The position numbers were made by a program, and so were the translations under genes. Shown here one piece after another: positions 1 to 10,796 of a DNA stretch of 51,793 nucleotides (positions are counted from its first letter, which is position 1; each line of letters opens with the position of its first letter). The notes beneath the pieces are model-generated. The model was not told the origin of the DNA and ran no database searches. It saw nothing but the letters and a program-made list of their open reading frames with translations. Source of the stretch: Acidimicrobiales bacterium (GTDB taxonomy: Bacteria > Actinomycetota > Acidimicrobiia > Acidimicrobiales > Acidimicrobilacustridaceae); assembly GCA_025456085.1 (NCBI GenBank), contig JALOLF010000024.1, positions 1 through 51,793 of the forward strand, read 5' to 3'.

Positions 1-471
1 CCCTGCACCGCGCTCGAGGTCGCCGAGCGCCACGAGGTGCCCGGGCTGCTGGTGGAGCGCACCGACTTCGGCCCCGGCTTCGACCGCGACGCCTACACGC
101 GGCGGGTGGTGGACGTGCTGCGCGACCACCACATCGACCTCGTGGTCATGGCCGGCTGGGGCACCATCTTCGGCGTCCCGCTGTTCGAGGCCTTCGACGG
201 GCACATCGTCAACACCCACCCCGCGCTGCTGCCGTCGTTCAAGGGATGGCATGCCGTGCGCGACGCCCTCGCCGCCGGCGTCAAGATCACCGGCTGCACC
301 GTCCACGTGGCCACGGCCGACGTCGACGAGGGGCCGATCCTGGCCCAGGAGGCCGTGCGGGTGCTGCCCGACGACACCGAGGCCAGCCTCCACGAGCGCA
401 TCAAGGACGTGGAGCGGCGGCTCTACGTGCAGACCATCGAAGAGATCCTCGAAAGGGGCTCCGTGCTATGA
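1..471 (+). CDS. purN: Phosphoribosylglycinamide formyltransferase, 5'-truncated
   Basis: GAR transformylase moves a formyl group from 10-formyl-THF to GAR in purine synthesis. The reading frame is open from base 1, so the N-terminus (roughly 45-60 residues by comparison with the usual length) lies outside the window. The folate/catalytic motif NTHPALLPSFKG is seen, with the conserved Asn and His. Further on, GCTVHVATADVDEGPIL carries the catalytic Asp loop. The gene ends in TGA overlapping the ATG of purH (ATGA), so the two are translationally coupled, as expected for consecutive transformylase steps. Confidence 0.95.
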   Translation, partial: PCTALEVAERHEVPGLLVERTDFGPGFDRDAYTRRVVDVLRDHHIDLVVMAGWGTIFGVPLFEAFDGHIVNTHPALLPSFKGWHAVRDALAAGVKITGCTVHVATADVDEGPILAQEAVRVLPDDTEASLHERIKDVERRLYVQTIEEILERGSVL

Positions 472-2003
472 GGGCGCTGCTGTCCGTCTACGACAAGACC
501 GGGATCGCGGCGTTCGCGCGGTCGCTGCACGAGCTGGGGTGCGACCTCGTCTCGAGCGGCGGTACGGCGAAGGCCATCGCCGAGGCCGGTCTCCCGGTGA
601 CCGACGTCGCCGAGCTCACCGGCGTCCCGGCCATCCTGGGCCACCGGGTGGTGACGCTGCACCCCAAGGTGCACGGGGGCATCCTGGCCGACCGCACCCG
701 GGCCGACCACGCCGCCGACATGGAGGCCTACGGCATCGAGGCCATCGACCTCGTCGTGGTCAACCTGTACCCCTTCTCGTCGGACCCGTCGGTGGAGCTG
801 ATCGACATCGGTGGACCGGCCATGGTGCGCGCCGCGGCCAAGAACCACGCCTTCGTCGGGGTGGTGACCGATCCCGACGACTACGAGCGGGTGCTCGCGG
901 ACCTGCGTGCCGACGGCGCGCTGAGCGACGCCACGCGCCGGTACCTGGCCCGCAAGGCCTTCGCCACCACGGCGTCCTACGACGCCGCCATCGTGGCGTG
1001 GCTCGACGCCGGTGCGCCGGCCCACGAGGCCCAGCCGGTCGGCGGGGTGGACGAGCCGGCGGAGTTGCCCGAGGTGCTCACCGTCACCCTCGAGCGACGG
1101 CAGGTGCTGCGCTACGGCGAGAACCCCCACCAGGTCGGTGCCCGCTACGCCACCGCCGGCGACCACGGCTGGTGGGAGTCGGCCCGCCAACTCGGCGGCA
1201 AGGAGATGTCGTACCTGAACGTGTACGACACCGAGGCCGCGTGGCAGCTCGCCCATGCCCTGGGCGACGGGCCCGCAGCGGTGGTCATCAAGCACGCCAA
1301 CCCCTGCGGCGTCGCCGTGGCCGACGACATCACGACGGCCTACGTGCGCGCCCACGAGTGCGACCCGGTGTCGGCCTTCGGCGGCATCGTGGCCGTCAAC
1401 CGACCCGTCACCGTGGCCATGGCCGAGGCGTTGGCGCCGGTGTTCACCGAGGTCGTGGTGGCACCGGGGTTCGACGAGGGGGCGCTCGGCGTGCTGCAGG
1501 CCAAGAAGAACCTGCGCATCCTCCAGGCCGCGCCCCCACACGTGCCTCCCTTCTCGCTGCGCACCCTCGACGGCGGGTTCCTGGTCCAGGACGCCGATGC
1601 GGTCGCGGTGGACCGCGCCGCGTGGCGCGTGGTGACCCCCAAGGCACCCACCGACGAGCAGTGGGCCGACCTGGAGCTGGCGTGGCGGGTCGTGGCCAGG
1701 GTCACCTCCAACGCCATCGTGCTGGTGAAGGACGGTCAGGCGGTGGGCATCGGGTGTGGGCAGCAGAACCGGCGCGACGCCGGGCGACTGGCCTGCGAGA
1801 AGGCCGACGGCCGGGCCGCGGGCGGCGTGTACGCCAGCGACGCCTTCTTCCCCTTCCCCGACGGTCTGGACGGCGCGGTCGACGCCGGTGCGGCGGTGGT
1901 GGTGCAGCCCGGGGGCTCGATCCGAGACGACGAGGTGATCGCCCGGGCCGACGAGGTGGGCCTGGCCATGGTCCTCACCGGCGAGCGTCACTTCCGCCAC
2001 TGA
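468..2003 (+). CDS. purH: Bifunctional AICAR transformylase / IMP cyclohydrolase
   Basis: This 511-residue protein catalyses the last two steps of IMP synthesis. The N-terminal IMP cyclohydrolase (MGS-like) domain has LLSVYDKTG and [12 protein letters not shown]. The AICAR transformylase domain has LRYGENPHQ, the catalytic Lys-His in KHANPCG (about residues 275-276), [10 protein letters not shown] and the conserved C-terminal TGERHFRH. Length is typical of the family. The ATG at 468 gives a start matching the usual family N-terminus and overlaps the purN stop. folD follows after 29 bases, grouping three steps that share the 10-formyl-THF pool. Confidence 0.97.
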   Translation: MRALLSVYDKTGIAAFARSLHELGCDLVSSGGTAKAIAEAGLPVTDVAELTGVPAILGHRVVTLHPKVHGGILADRTRADHAADMEAYGIEAIDLVVVNLYPFSSDPSVELIDIGGPAMVRAAAKNHAFVGVVTDPDDYERVLADLRADGALSDATRRYLARKAFATTASYDAAIVAWLDAGAPAHEAQPVGGVDEPAELPEVLTVTLERRQVLRYGENPHQVGARYATAGDHGWWESARQLGGKEMSYLNVYDTEAAWQLAHALGDGPAAVVIKHANPCGVAVADDITTAYVRAHECDPVSAFGGIVAVNRPVTVAMAEALAPVFTEVVVAPGFDEGALGVLQAKKNLRILQAAPPHVPPFSLRTLDGGFLVQDADAVAVDRAAWRVVTPKAPTDEQWADLELAWRVVARVTSNAIVLVKDGQAVGIGCGQQNRRDAGRLACEKADGRAAGGVYASDAFFPFPDGLDGAVDAGAAVVVQPGGSIRDDEVIARADEVGLAMVLTGERHFRH

Positions 2004-2032
2004 GCGACGCCGACGAGGAGGAGGGGAGCGAC

Positions 2033-2893
2033 GTGACCGCGAAGGTGCTCGACGGCGAGGCGGTGGCCGCCCGCATCAAGGCGGACCTGGCCGACCGGGT
2101 CGCCGCGCTGCGGGACCGGGGGATCACCCCCGGTCTGGGGACGCTGCTGGTGGGTGACGACGGACCCTCGGCCAACTACGTGGCCATGAAGCACCGGGAC
2201 TGCGAAGCCCTCGGCATCGCCTCGCAACACGTGCACCTGCCTGCCGACGCCACCCAGCGCGACGTCGAGGAGGTGGTCGCCCGGTTCAACGCCGACGCCG
2301 GCGTCGACGCCTACCTGATGCAGTACCCGTTCCCCGGCCACCTCGACTACGAGGGGGCGCTGCTGGCGGTCGACCCGGCCAAGGACGTGGACGGACTGCA
2401 CCCGGTGAACCTGGGCAAGCTCGTGCAGGGCCTCGACGCCCCGCTGGCGTGCACGCCGGCGGGCATCCAGGCGCTGCTCGTCCACCACGGCATCGAGATC
2501 TCCGGCCGCCACGTCGTCATCGTGGGTCGTGGACTCACGATCGGGCGGCCACTGGCCAACCTGCTCGCCTTGAAGCGGCCCCACGCCAATGCCGCGGTGA
2601 CCGTGGTCCACACCGGCGTGGCCGACCTGGGGGCCCACACCCGCCAGGCCGACATCCTCGTGGCGGCGGCGGGCTCGCCGGGGCTCATCACCGCCGACCT
2701 GGTGAAGCCGGGTGCCGTCGTGGTGGCGGCCGGCGTGTCCTTCGCGGGGCGCAAGCTCCTGTCCGACGTGGCCGACGAGGTGGCAGAGGTGGCCGGTTGG
2801 CTCTCGCCCCGCATCGGCGGCGTCGGGCCCATGACCCGGGCCATGCTCCTGCGCAACACCGTCGAGGCCGCCGAGCGCCGAGCGGGGACGTGA
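2033..2893 (+). CDS. folD: Methylene-THF dehydrogenase / methenyl-THF cyclohydrolase
   Basis: FolD interconverts methylene-, methenyl- and 10-formyl-THF and supplies the formyl donor for PurN and PurH. At 286 residues it has the family length. Visible motifs are SANYVAMKHRDC with the catalytic Lys, DVDGLHPVNLGKL, ACTPAGIQALL, the Rossmann segment VVIVGRGLTIGRPLANLL and the C-terminal GGVGPMTRAMLLRNT. The usual QLPLP is here QYPFPGHLD, a moderate variant. GTG at 2033 is chosen because a GAGGAGG-rich ribosome binding site lies just upstream and the product then starts at the family N-terminus. Confidence 0.95.
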   Translation: MTAKVLDGEAVAARIKADLADRVAALRDRGITPGLGTLLVGDDGPSANYVAMKHRDCEALGIASQHVHLPADATQRDVEEVVARFNADAGVDAYLMQYPFPGHLDYEGALLAVDPAKDVDGLHPVNLGKLVQGLDAPLACTPAGIQALLVHHGIEISGRHVVIVGRGLTIGRPLANLLALKRPHANAAVTVVHTGVADLGAHTRQADILVAAAGSPGLITADLVKPGAVVVAAGVSFAGRKLLSDVADEVAEVAGWLSPRIGGVGPMTRAMLLRNTVEAAERRAGT

Positions 2894-3417
2894 TGCGCCG
2901 GCGTGAGGCGGTCCGCACGGCAGCTCTCGCCGTGGCGGTGGTGGTCGGCGGGGTCGGGTCGGGCGCCCTCGCCGGCTGTACCGACGACGATCCGGTCGAG
3001 CCGGCCGACACGACGGATCGGGTCGACACCTCGGACGAGGTCGACACGACCGACGAGCGCGACGCGGAGGAGGCCGAGACCCTCGTCGCCGGTGAGGGCG
3101 ATGCCGGCGAGGAGCTCGAGCTGGTCGTCGGCCAACGCCTCGAGATCCGCATCGACTTCAACGCCTCCATCGGCGACGACTGGCGCCTGTCCGACGAGGG
3201 CGATGCCGACGTGCTCGAGTACCTCGGCGACGACGTCGAGCTCGACGACCCCGAGGCGGACGGTTCGGGCGGCACGCTCACCTACGCCTTCGAGGCCCTC
3301 GCCGGAGGCGAGACCTCGATCGAGCTGACCAAGTGCTACCGGGGGAGCTGCCCCGACGATCCCGATCCCGAGCCGGAGACGGCCGAGCTGTCCTTCCCGG
3401 TGGTGATCGTGCCGTGA
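2893..3417 (+). CDS. Lipoprotein, chagasin/I42 protease-inhibitor-like
   Basis: This 174-residue exported protein has Arg-rich N-terminus, hydrophobic core and lipobox LAGC (Cys about residue 29), then an acidic Thr/Asp-rich linker of about 50 residues. The C-terminal domain starts at VVGQRLEIRIDFNAS and includes NASIGDDWRL, GSGGTLTYAFEALAGG and a Tyr-containing strand. That order resembles chagasin-type cysteine protease inhibitors (NPTTGxxW / GxGG / RPW loops), although the loops are not canonical. ATG overlaps the folD stop (TGATG) and the stop overlaps the next GTG. Fold assignment is inference by eye. Confidence 0.7.
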   Translation: MRRREAVRTAALAVAVVVGGVGSGALAGCTDDDPVEPADTTDRVDTSDEVDTTDERDAEEAETLVAGEGDAGEELELVVGQRLEIRIDFNASIGDDWRLSDEGDADVLEYLGDDVELDDPEADGSGGTLTYAFEALAGGETSIELTKCYRGSCPDDPDPEPETAELSFPVVIVP

Positions 3418-4298
3418 CCGGCGACTTCCGGGTGGCCACCGCCGTGCGACCCGACGAGCACGTCCCCGGTCGGCTGCACGCCGAGATCCCGCCCGGGTGG
3501 AACTCGCCCGCCGGGGTGCACGGCGGCGTGTTCCTGGCCACCGTCGCCCGGGCGATGCTCACCCGCGTCGCCGATCCGGACCTGGTCCTGCGCACGGTCC
3601 ACGCCTCGTTCCTGTCCCGGCCCGCCAGCGGTTCGCTGGTGATCGACACCGAGGTGGTGCGGCGCGGCGGGGTGACCACCCACGTGCGCGCCGCGGCACG
3701 GGGTCACGGCCAGGACGAGCAGGCGCTCGACGCCTGGGCGCTGTTCACCCGCCCCCGCTCGGGCGACGCGCTGCGCCCGCTGTCGCCCCCCGAGGTCCCC
3801 CCGCCCGGGGACTGCGCACCCGTCGAGGTGCTGGGGCCACCTGCCGCACCCGGCGGTCTGGGTCGACCGCCGCTGTTCGACCACCTGGAGATCCGACCCG
3901 CAGTGGGCATCGTCCCCTGGCGGGAGGGCTGGACGCCGCACCAGGAGCCCCGCTACGTGTGCTGGTACCGCTACCGCACGTTCCCCGCCTCGGACGATCC
4001 ACGAGGCCATCCCGACCTGCTCGCCCTGCTCCCGCCGGCGGACCTGCCGGCCCCGTCGCTGTGGCTGCACTACGCCCCGGACGACCCCGTACGGGCCCTG
4101 CTGAGCCTCGAGTACACCGCGCACGTGCTCGAGCGGCCGACGACCGAGTGGTTCTGCGTCGACACCCGCCTGCGGTGGATGGACGACGGCTACGTGTTGA
4201 TGGAGGGTCGGGTGTGGAACGACGGGCGCTTCGTGGCGGCGACGAGTCAGGTCATGCTGGTGCGCGTGGTTCCGGCGCCGCCGTCGCCGGTCGGCTGA
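3414..4298 (+). CDS. Acyl-CoA thioesterase-like hotdog protein
   Basis: This 294-residue protein has two apparent hotdog halves in the style of the TesB/4HBT_3 families. The first half has WNSPAGVHGGVFLATVARAM, where HGG is the usual hotdog helix motif, and HASFLSRPASG. The second half has PSLWLHYAPDD and a C-terminal TEWFCVDTRLRWMDDGYVLMEG strand region typical of TesB-like proteins. The substrate cannot be told. GTG overlaps the previous stop as GTGA, so it is probably the last gene of the purN-led run; metF, 85 bases later, has its own promoter-like box. Confidence 0.75.
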   Translation: MTGDFRVATAVRPDEHVPGRLHAEIPPGWNSPAGVHGGVFLATVARAMLTRVADPDLVLRTVHASFLSRPASGSLVIDTEVVRRGGVTTHVRAAARGHGQDEQALDAWALFTRPRSGDALRPLSPPEVPPPGDCAPVEVLGPPAAPGGLGRPPLFDHLEIRPAVGIVPWREGWTPHQEPRYVCWYRYRTFPASDDPRGHPDLLALLPPADLPAPSLWLHYAPDDPVRALLSLEYTAHVLERPTTEWFCVDTRLRWMDDGYVLMEGRVWNDGRFVAATSQVMLVRVVPAPPSPVG

Positions 4299-4368
4299 CC
4301 CCACCGGCGCGGCCCCGTCGCGTGCCCGCCCGGGCCGCGACCTCGACCGGCCGGGGTGCGGCCGCGCC

Positions 4369-4374
4369 TAGCCT
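4369..4374 (+). promoter_or_regulatory. -10 box TAGCCT, leaderless metF
   Basis: TAGCCT ends nine bases before the metF ATG, and no purine-rich ribosome binding site separates them. The expected transcription start falls at or within a few bases of the ATG. Confidence 0.55.
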
Positions 4375-4383
4375 GGTCGCCCT

Positions 4384-5238
4384 ATGACCAAGATCCGGGA
4401 CCTGCTCGACGGCGGGCGCACCTTCTCCTTCGAGTTCTTCCCGCCCAGGACCGACGAGGCCGCACGCGAGCTCGAGAAGACCATCGGCGAGCTCGAGCCG
4501 CTCCACCCGTCGTTCGTCTCGGTGACCTACGGCGCCGGCGGCTCGACCCGGGAGCGCACCCGCGACGTGGTCGTCCACATCGAGCGCGACACCGGCATCA
4601 CGGCCATGGCCCACCTGACCTGCATCGCCCACACCCGTGAGCAACTCGTGTCCCTGTTGGAGGAGTACCGGGCCGCCGGCATCCAGAACATCCTCGCCCT
4701 GGCCGGCGACCCGCCGACCGACACCGTCGACTTCCCCCACGACCTGACCTATGCCCTGGAGCTGGTGCGCCTCATCCGGGAGGTGGGGGACTTCTCGATC
4801 GGTGTGGCCGCCCACCCCGAGCTGCACCCCCGGTCGTCGTCGCGGGACAGCGACCGCCGGCACCTCGCCGAGAAGCTGGTCGAGGCGGACTTCGGCATCA
4901 CCCAGTTCTTCTTCGAGGCCGAGCCCTACCTGCGCATGATCGACGAGCTGGCGGCCCTCGGCTGCACCACGCCGGTGCTGCCGGGGATCATGCCGGTGAC
5001 CAACGCCAAGCAGGTCCAGCGCTTCGCGCAGCTCGCCGGCGCGGCGTTCCCACCCCACCTGGCAGCTCGCTTCGCCGCCGTGGCCGACGACCCGGTCGCG
5101 GTGCGCGCCCTCGGCGTCGAGATCGCGACCGATCTGTGCCGCACCCTGCTCGATGCCGGGGTGCCGGGCCTCCACTTCTACACGCTCAACCGGTCACCCG
5201 CGACCCGTGAGGTGTACGCCAACCTCGGCCTGTCCTGA
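4384..5238 (+). CDS. metF: 5,10-methylenetetrahydrofolate reductase
   Basis: MetF reduces methylene-THF to 5-methyl-THF for methionine synthesis, using FAD. This 284-residue single-domain protein shows FSFEFFPPRT with the catalytic Glu, SVTYGAGGSTRERT, AHLTC, ILALAGDPP, IGVAAHPELHP, FGITQFFFEAEPYLRM and LPGIMPVTN, all family hallmarks in order. Its length fits the bacterial type without the eukaryotic regulatory domain. It continues the folate theme of purH and folD but likely forms a separate transcript. A short hairpin TGTCC/GGACA overlaps the stop. Confidence 0.96.
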   Translation: MTKIRDLLDGGRTFSFEFFPPRTDEAARELEKTIGELEPLHPSFVSVTYGAGGSTRERTRDVVVHIERDTGITAMAHLTCIAHTREQLVSLLEEYRAAGIQNILALAGDPPTDTVDFPHDLTYALELVRLIREVGDFSIGVAAHPELHPRSSSRDSDRRHLAEKLVEADFGITQFFFEAEPYLRMIDELAALGCTTPVLPGIMPVTNAKQVQRFAQLAGAAFPPHLAARFAAVADDPVAVRALGVEIATDLCRTLLDAGVPGLHFYTLNRSPATREVYANLGLS

Positions 5239-5271
5239 CGGGACACCCACCGCCGCGGCCCCGCCCGCCCC

Positions 5272-6075
5272 TCACGCCCCCCCCCAACGACGAAATTGCG
5301 CGTTTCGGCGCCGGAGACCGACGTCGGAGGACCCGATTTCGGGGGTTTCGGGGGTGGCCGGGGTGATCAGGGGAAGAACTGCTGCTGCACGACGGTGACC
5401 CAGCCGTCGTCGACCACGATCCAGCCCCGCCAGAAGGTGCCGGGTTCGGCCCGTCTGGGTCGCGGCCGGTTCCGAGTAGCCCGGGCCCGCCAGCGTCACG
5501 ACGGCCACATCGGGCACCGCGGGCAGCGTGTACCCGAGCGGGTTGGCGTTGCGGATCCAGTAGTCGTTCGGCACGGGGATCTCGCTGAAGCCGTCCTCGG
5601 TCGCGGCGGCGTTCGCGGCGTCGCCGGTGAAGAGGCAGGCCAGGTCGAACGAGACGGTCACCGCGGCCGGGTCGACGCCCGTGAGCACGCCGAACCACGT
5701 GCCCTCGGGCAGGGTCGACGTCGATGGCGGACTGCAGCCGCTGCCGTCAGGGGAGACACCGTCGTCGGGACCCGAGGGGTAGTCGATCGGTGTCGCCGGA
5801 GGCTCCGGCGGTGACCCGACGGTCGTCGTCGTGCTCCCCGAGCCGGAGGGGACCGACGAGGCGCTGGCCGACGAACCGCCTGCGGAGGAGGTCGTCGACG
5901 AGTCGGTCGAACCGGAGCCGGTGGTCCCGGCGGTCGTGTCGGTGCCGGCATCGGTGGTGGTGGTGGTGGACGAGGCGTCGGAGCTCGCCTCGTCGTCGTC
6001 GCCGCAGGCCGCCAGGGGAGTGGCGACCAGCAGCAGCGCCGCCAGCGCGGCGCGGGCAGGCAGTGTGGACCTCAT
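5272..6075 (-). CDS. Ser/Thr-rich lipoprotein with a probable 3' frameshift
   Basis: The lipobox LAAC follows a hydrophobic signal core, then about 75 residues of Ser/Thr/Gly-rich linker, then a globular domain with [25 protein letters not shown] and [16 protein letters not shown]. The open frame runs to 5272, but after about base 5455 its translation turns Arg-rich. A one-base shift at the CCC run 5450-5452 instead yields [20 protein letters not shown] and then QQQFFP with a stop at 5367. That tail looks like genuine protein, so the native end is probably 5367. Either a one-base sequencing error or a recent mutation explains it. Function unknown. Confidence 0.75.
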   Translation of the reverse strand: MRSTLPARAALAALLLVATPLAACGDDDEASSDASSTTTTTDAGTDTTAGTTGSGSTDSSTTSSAGGSSASASSVPSGSGSTTTTVGSPPEPPATPIDYPSGPDDGVSPDGSGCSPPSTSTLPEGTWFGVLTGVDPAAVTVSFDLACLFTGDAANAAATEDGFSEIPVPNDYWIRNANPLGYTLPAVPDVAVVTLAGPGYSEPAATQTGRTRHLLAGLDRGRRRLGHRRAAAVLPLITPATPETPEIGSSDVGLRRRNAQFRRWGGA

Positions 6076-6181
6076 GGCCCCAGCGTGACCCGGTCGGTCT
6101 CGGCTCGACAGAGCCGACGGCCCCGCCGGTCGCCGGCGGAGGTCCCGTCCCGCACGCGGGCCCCGCTCCCCACCTCTGCAG

Positions 6182-6200
6182 ACTTGTCTCTAACTTGTCT
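6182..6200 (+). repeat. Tandem ACTTGTCT at the icd promoter
   Basis: Two exact copies of ACTTGTCT (6182-6189 and 6193-6200) are spaced 11 bases apart, about one helical turn. The second copy contains the -35 candidate TTGTCT, so a bound regulator would compete with or recruit RNA polymerase. Confidence 0.5.
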
Positions 6201-6223
6201 GCACTGGCTGCGGCCGCTACCCT
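6195..6223 (+). promoter_or_regulatory. icd promoter, TTGTCT-17-TACCCT
   Basis: A -35-like TTGTCT (6195-6200), a 17-base spacer and TACCCT (6218-6223) precede the icd ATG at 6231 by only seven bases. The transcript is therefore predicted to begin at or next to the ATG. Confidence 0.65.
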
Positions 6224-6230
6224 GCCGGGC

Positions 6231-7427
<1,197 letters not shown>

Positions 7428-7517
7428 CGCGCGCCACGCCGCGCCAGGTGACGTCGGGGCCGTGGACACCGGCCGTGACGGGCCGTGGCGCCCGGTCGCG
7501 TCGCCGGCGACAGCGGG

Positions 7518-7523
7518 TAGCGT
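7518..7523 (+). promoter_or_regulatory. -10 box TAGCGT for aldehyde dehydrogenase
   Basis: TAGCGT lies 37 bases before the GTG start, leaving a short leader that contains a G-rich ribosome binding site (run of G at 7552-7557). Confidence 0.4.
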
Positions 7524-7560
7524 GTCGGGCACGCCGTCCGTCGCCGACCAGGGGGGTCCC

Positions 7561-8985
7561 GTGCGTCAGTACGACAAGCTCTACATCGACGGTGCCTGGG
7601 TGCCCTCCACGGGGCAGGGCACCATCGAGGTGATCGACGCCTCCACGGAGGAGGTGTGCGGTCGCATCCCCGAGGGCACGCCCGCCGACGTCGACCGGGC
7701 CGTCGCCGCCGCGACGTCGGCCTTCGAGACGTGGGGTCGGACCTCCGTCGAGGAGCGCGCCAAGTACCTCCAGGCCATCGGCGAGGGTCTCGCCGCTCGC
7801 AGCGAGGAGATCGGCGAGGTCATCTCGCAAGAGGTGGGCATGCCGCTCGTGTTCGCCAACATGATCCAGGCGGGCCTGCCCACGAGGAACATGCTCGGCT
7901 ACGTGCAGGTCGCCGCCGACTTCCCGTTCGAGGAGCGCGTCGGCAACTCGCTCGTGCTGCGTGAGCCGGTCGGCGTGGTGGGCGCCATCACCCCGTGGAA
8001 CTACCCGCTGCACCAGATCGTGGCCAAGTTGGCCCCGGCGCTGGCGGCGGGCTGCACCTTCGTGCTCAAGCCGTCGGAGGTCGCACCCCTCAACGCCTTC
8101 CTGCTGGCCGAGATCGTCGACTCGGCGGGCCTCCCGGCGGGTGTGTTCAACCTGGTGAGCGGCGTCGGTCCCGTGGTGGGCGAGGCGCTCGCCGCGCACC
8201 CCGACGTGGACATGGTCTCCTTCACCGGCTCGACGCGGGCCGGCAAGCGGGTGAGCGAGCTCGCCGCGCAGACCGTGAAGCGCGTGCACCTCGAGCTGGG
8301 TGGGAAGTCGGCGAACATCATCCTCGACGACGCCGATCTGGAGGCCTGCGTGCCGCCCGGCGTGCAGTTCGGCTGCTTCCTCAACTCGGGTCAGACCTGT
8401 TCGGCGCTCACCCGCATGCTCGTGCCCCGGTCGCTGCAGGACCGCGTGGTGGAGCTGGCCGCCGAGAAGGCCGAGAGCCTCACGGTGGGTCCGGCGAGCG
8501 AGAACCCGGCGCTGGGCCCGCTCGTGTCGGCCGCGCAGCGCGACCGGGTGCGGGGCTACATCGACCAGGGCGTCGAGGAGGGCGCCCGGCTGGTGGCCGG
8601 CGGGTCGGCGCCGCCCGAGGGGCTCGACCGGGGCTACTTCGTGCGGCCCACCGTGTTCGCCGACGTCACGCCCGACATGACGATCGCCCGGGAGGAGATC
8701 TTCGGCCCGGTGCTCGTGATCATGCCCTACGACACCGAGGACGAAGCGGTCGAGATCGCCAACGCCACGGTGTACGGCCTCGGGGGTGGCGTGCAGTCCG
8801 GTGACCAGGAGCGCGCCCTGCGCGTCGCCCGGCGTCTGCGCACCGGTCAGGTCGAGGTGAACGGCGGCGCCTACAACCTGCTGGCGCCCTTCGGTGGCTA
8901 CAAGCAGTCGGGCAACGGTCGCGAGATGGGCAGCTACGGCCTCGAGGAGTTCCTCGAGGTGAAGTCCATCCAACTCAAGGAGTGA
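7561..8985 (+). CDS. Aldehyde dehydrogenase family protein
   Basis: This 474-residue NAD(P)-dependent aldehyde dehydrogenase has the family motifs in order: [29 protein letters not shown], the general-base Glu in LELGGKS (about residue 245), the nucleophile Cys in NSGQTCSAL (about residue 280), EEIFGPVL and [15 protein letters not shown]. The real substrate cannot be read from sequence. GTG at 7561 is preferred over an upstream in-frame GTG at 7462, because it is preceded by the G-rich ribosome binding site and starts at [13 protein letters not shown], the usual N-terminal strand. The stop overlaps the start of the ABC exporter gene. Confidence 0.93.
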   Translation: MRQYDKLYIDGAWVPSTGQGTIEVIDASTEEVCGRIPEGTPADVDRAVAAATSAFETWGRTSVEERAKYLQAIGEGLAARSEEIGEVISQEVGMPLVFANMIQAGLPTRNMLGYVQVAADFPFEERVGNSLVLREPVGVVGAITPWNYPLHQIVAKLAPALAAGCTFVLKPSEVAPLNAFLLAEIVDSAGLPAGVFNLVSGVGPVVGEALAAHPDVDMVSFTGSTRAGKRVSELAAQTVKRVHLELGGKSANIILDDADLEACVPPGVQFGCFLNSGQTCSALTRMLVPRSLQDRVVELAAEKAESLTVGPASENPALGPLVSAAQRDRVRGYIDQGVEEGARLVAGGSAPPEGLDRGYFVRPTVFADVTPDMTIAREEIFGPVLVIMPYDTEDEAVEIANATVYGLGGGVQSGDQERALRVARRLRTGQVEVNGGAYNLLAPFGGYKQSGNGREMGSYGLEEFLEVKSIQLKE

Positions 8986-10796
8986 CGGCGCAGGTCGAGC
9001 CGAGCGAGCGCGACGCGTCCGACCCGGCCGCGTCGGGCGCCGAGGACCCCCGTGGCGTGGTTCGGCGAGGGCTGGGCGTGGCGCGCCGGTACGCCCGCGC
9101 CGAACCCTGGGTGTTCACCGGGTCCATCGTGGGGGCGACGCTGTTCTCCCTGCTCCTGGTGCTGACCACGGTGGTCATCGGACGCATCGTCGACGAGGTC
9201 CTGGAGCCGGCCTTCACCACGGGCACGACGGCGGACGACGTGCGTGTCGCCGCCCTCGCTCTCACCGCACTGGGCGTCGCCCGGGCCCTGTCGATCGTGC
9301 TGCGCCGCTTCCTGGCCGGCGTGCTGCAGTTCCGGGTGCAGCGAACCTGGCGCGGACGGATCTCCGACGCCTACGTGGACACGTCGCTGTCCTACGTGCA
9401 GGGCCGCCCCACCGGGGAGTTGCTCGCCCACGCCGACGCCGACGTGATGGCGGCCACCGGCATGCTGGCCCCGCTGCCCTTCAGCGTGGGGATCGTGGCG
9501 CTGGTGGTGTTCGCGGTGGTGAGCCTGTTCGCGATCGACCCGTGGTTCGCCCTGGCTGCGTCCACGATCTTCCCCGTGCTGGGCGTCGTGAACCACGTCT
9601 ACACGACCCGCATCGAACAGCCCATGGCGGAGACCCAGCGTCGCGTGGGCGAGGTGAGTCGCATCGCGCACGAGAGCTTCGACGGCGCGCTCGCGGTCAA
9701 GACCCTGGGCCGCCGTGACGCGGAGGTCGAGCGGCTCGACGCCGCGGCGGAGCAGCTGCGGCTGGTGCGGGTGCGCGTCGGTCGCATCCGGGCCGTGTTC
9801 GAACCTGCGCTCGACACGGTCACCTACGTGGCCTCCATCGCCCTGGTCCTGCTCGGTGCGTGGCTCATCGACGCCGGGCGCATCACCACGGGCGAGCTGG
9901 TGCAGGGCATGGCGGTGTTCGGTCTGCTCTTCTTCCCCATCCGGGTGTTCGGCTACTTCCTCCAGGAGCTGCCCCGCTCGGTCGTGGGGACCGATCGACT
10001 CGACGCCGCCGAGGCCGGTGCCCGGGCCGACGTCGTCCCGACGGACGGCACGACCGCGCTGCCCCCCGGGCCGCTGCCGGTCGAGGTCGACCGGGTCTCC
10101 TTCGCCTACGAGCGCGGGTCGGCGGTGCTGCGCGACGTCTCCTTCACGGTGTCGCCCGGTGAGATCGTGGCCGTCGTCGGCGCCACCGGATCGGGCAAGA
10201 GCACCCTGTGCGACCTGGTCGCGCACCTCGCCGAGCCCGACGCCGGCGTGGTGCGCGTCGGTGGGGTCGCGGTGGCCGACGTCGAGCCCGGCGCGCTGCG
10301 TGCCGCTGTGGCCCTGGTGTTCCAGGAGGCCTTCCTGTTCGCCGACACGGTGGCTGCCAACATCGACCTCGACGGGACCGCGACGCCGGAGGCCATCCGG
10401 CGGGCGGCGCGTCGTGCCCGTGCCGACCGCTTCGTGGCCGCCCTGCCCGACGGCTTCGACACCGTCGTGGGGGAGCGTGGGGTGACCCTCTCGGGCGGAC
10501 AGCGCCAACGGCTGTGCCTGGCCCGGGCCCTGGTGCGCGAACCGAGGGTGTTGCTGCTCGACGACGCCACGAGCGCCGTCGACCCCGTCATCGAAGCCGA
10601 GATCCTGGCCGAGCTACGGGGCTCGCTCGACGCCACGACGCTCATCGTGGCCCACCGGGTGTCGACCATCGCGCTCGCCGATCGCGTGGTGTTCCTGGCG
10701 GGCGGCCGGGTCGTGGCCACCGGTACCCACGACGAGCTGCTCGCGCTGGCGGCCTACGAACGGATCGTGCGCGCCTACGAGAGCGAGACCGGGTGA
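8982..10796 (+). CDS. ABC exporter half-transporter with degenerate catalytic base
   Basis: This 604-residue membrane protein has an N-terminal six-helix exporter domain (about residues 40-325) and a C-terminal ATPase (about 345-585). The ATPase shows Walker [10 protein letters not shown], signature LSGGQRQR, Walker [16 protein letters not shown] and H-loop IVAHRVST. The residue after the Walker B Asp is Asp rather than Glu, as in the degenerate site of heterodimeric exporters such as TM287/288 and BmrCD. GTG overlaps the aldehyde dehydrogenase stop and the stop overlaps the GTG of the next half-transporter. The substrate is unknown; lipids or drugs are usual for the class. Confidence 0.9.
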   Translation: MTAQVEPSERDASDPAASGAEDPRGVVRRGLGVARRYARAEPWVFTGSIVGATLFSLLLVLTTVVIGRIVDEVLEPAFTTGTTADDVRVAALALTALGVARALSIVLRRFLAGVLQFRVQRTWRGRISDAYVDTSLSYVQGRPTGELLAHADADVMAATGMLAPLPFSVGIVALVVFAVVSLFAIDPWFALAASTIFPVLGVVNHVYTTRIEQPMAETQRRVGEVSRIAHESFDGALAVKTLGRRDAEVERLDAAAEQLRLVRVRVGRIRAVFEPALDTVTYVASIALVLLGAWLIDAGRITTGELVQGMAVFGLLFFPIRVFGYFLQELPRSVVGTDRLDAAEAGARADVVPTDGTTALPPGPLPVEVDRVSFAYERGSAVLRDVSFTVSPGEIVAVVGATGSGKSTLCDLVAHLAEPDAGVVRVGGVAVADVEPGALRAAVALVFQEAFLFADTVAANIDLDGTATPEAIRRAARRARADRFVAALPDGFDTVVGERGVTLSGGQRQRLCLARALVREPRVLLLDDATSAVDPVIEAEILAELRGSLDATTLIVAHRVSTIALADRVVFLAGGRVVATGTHDELLALAAYERIVRAYESETG

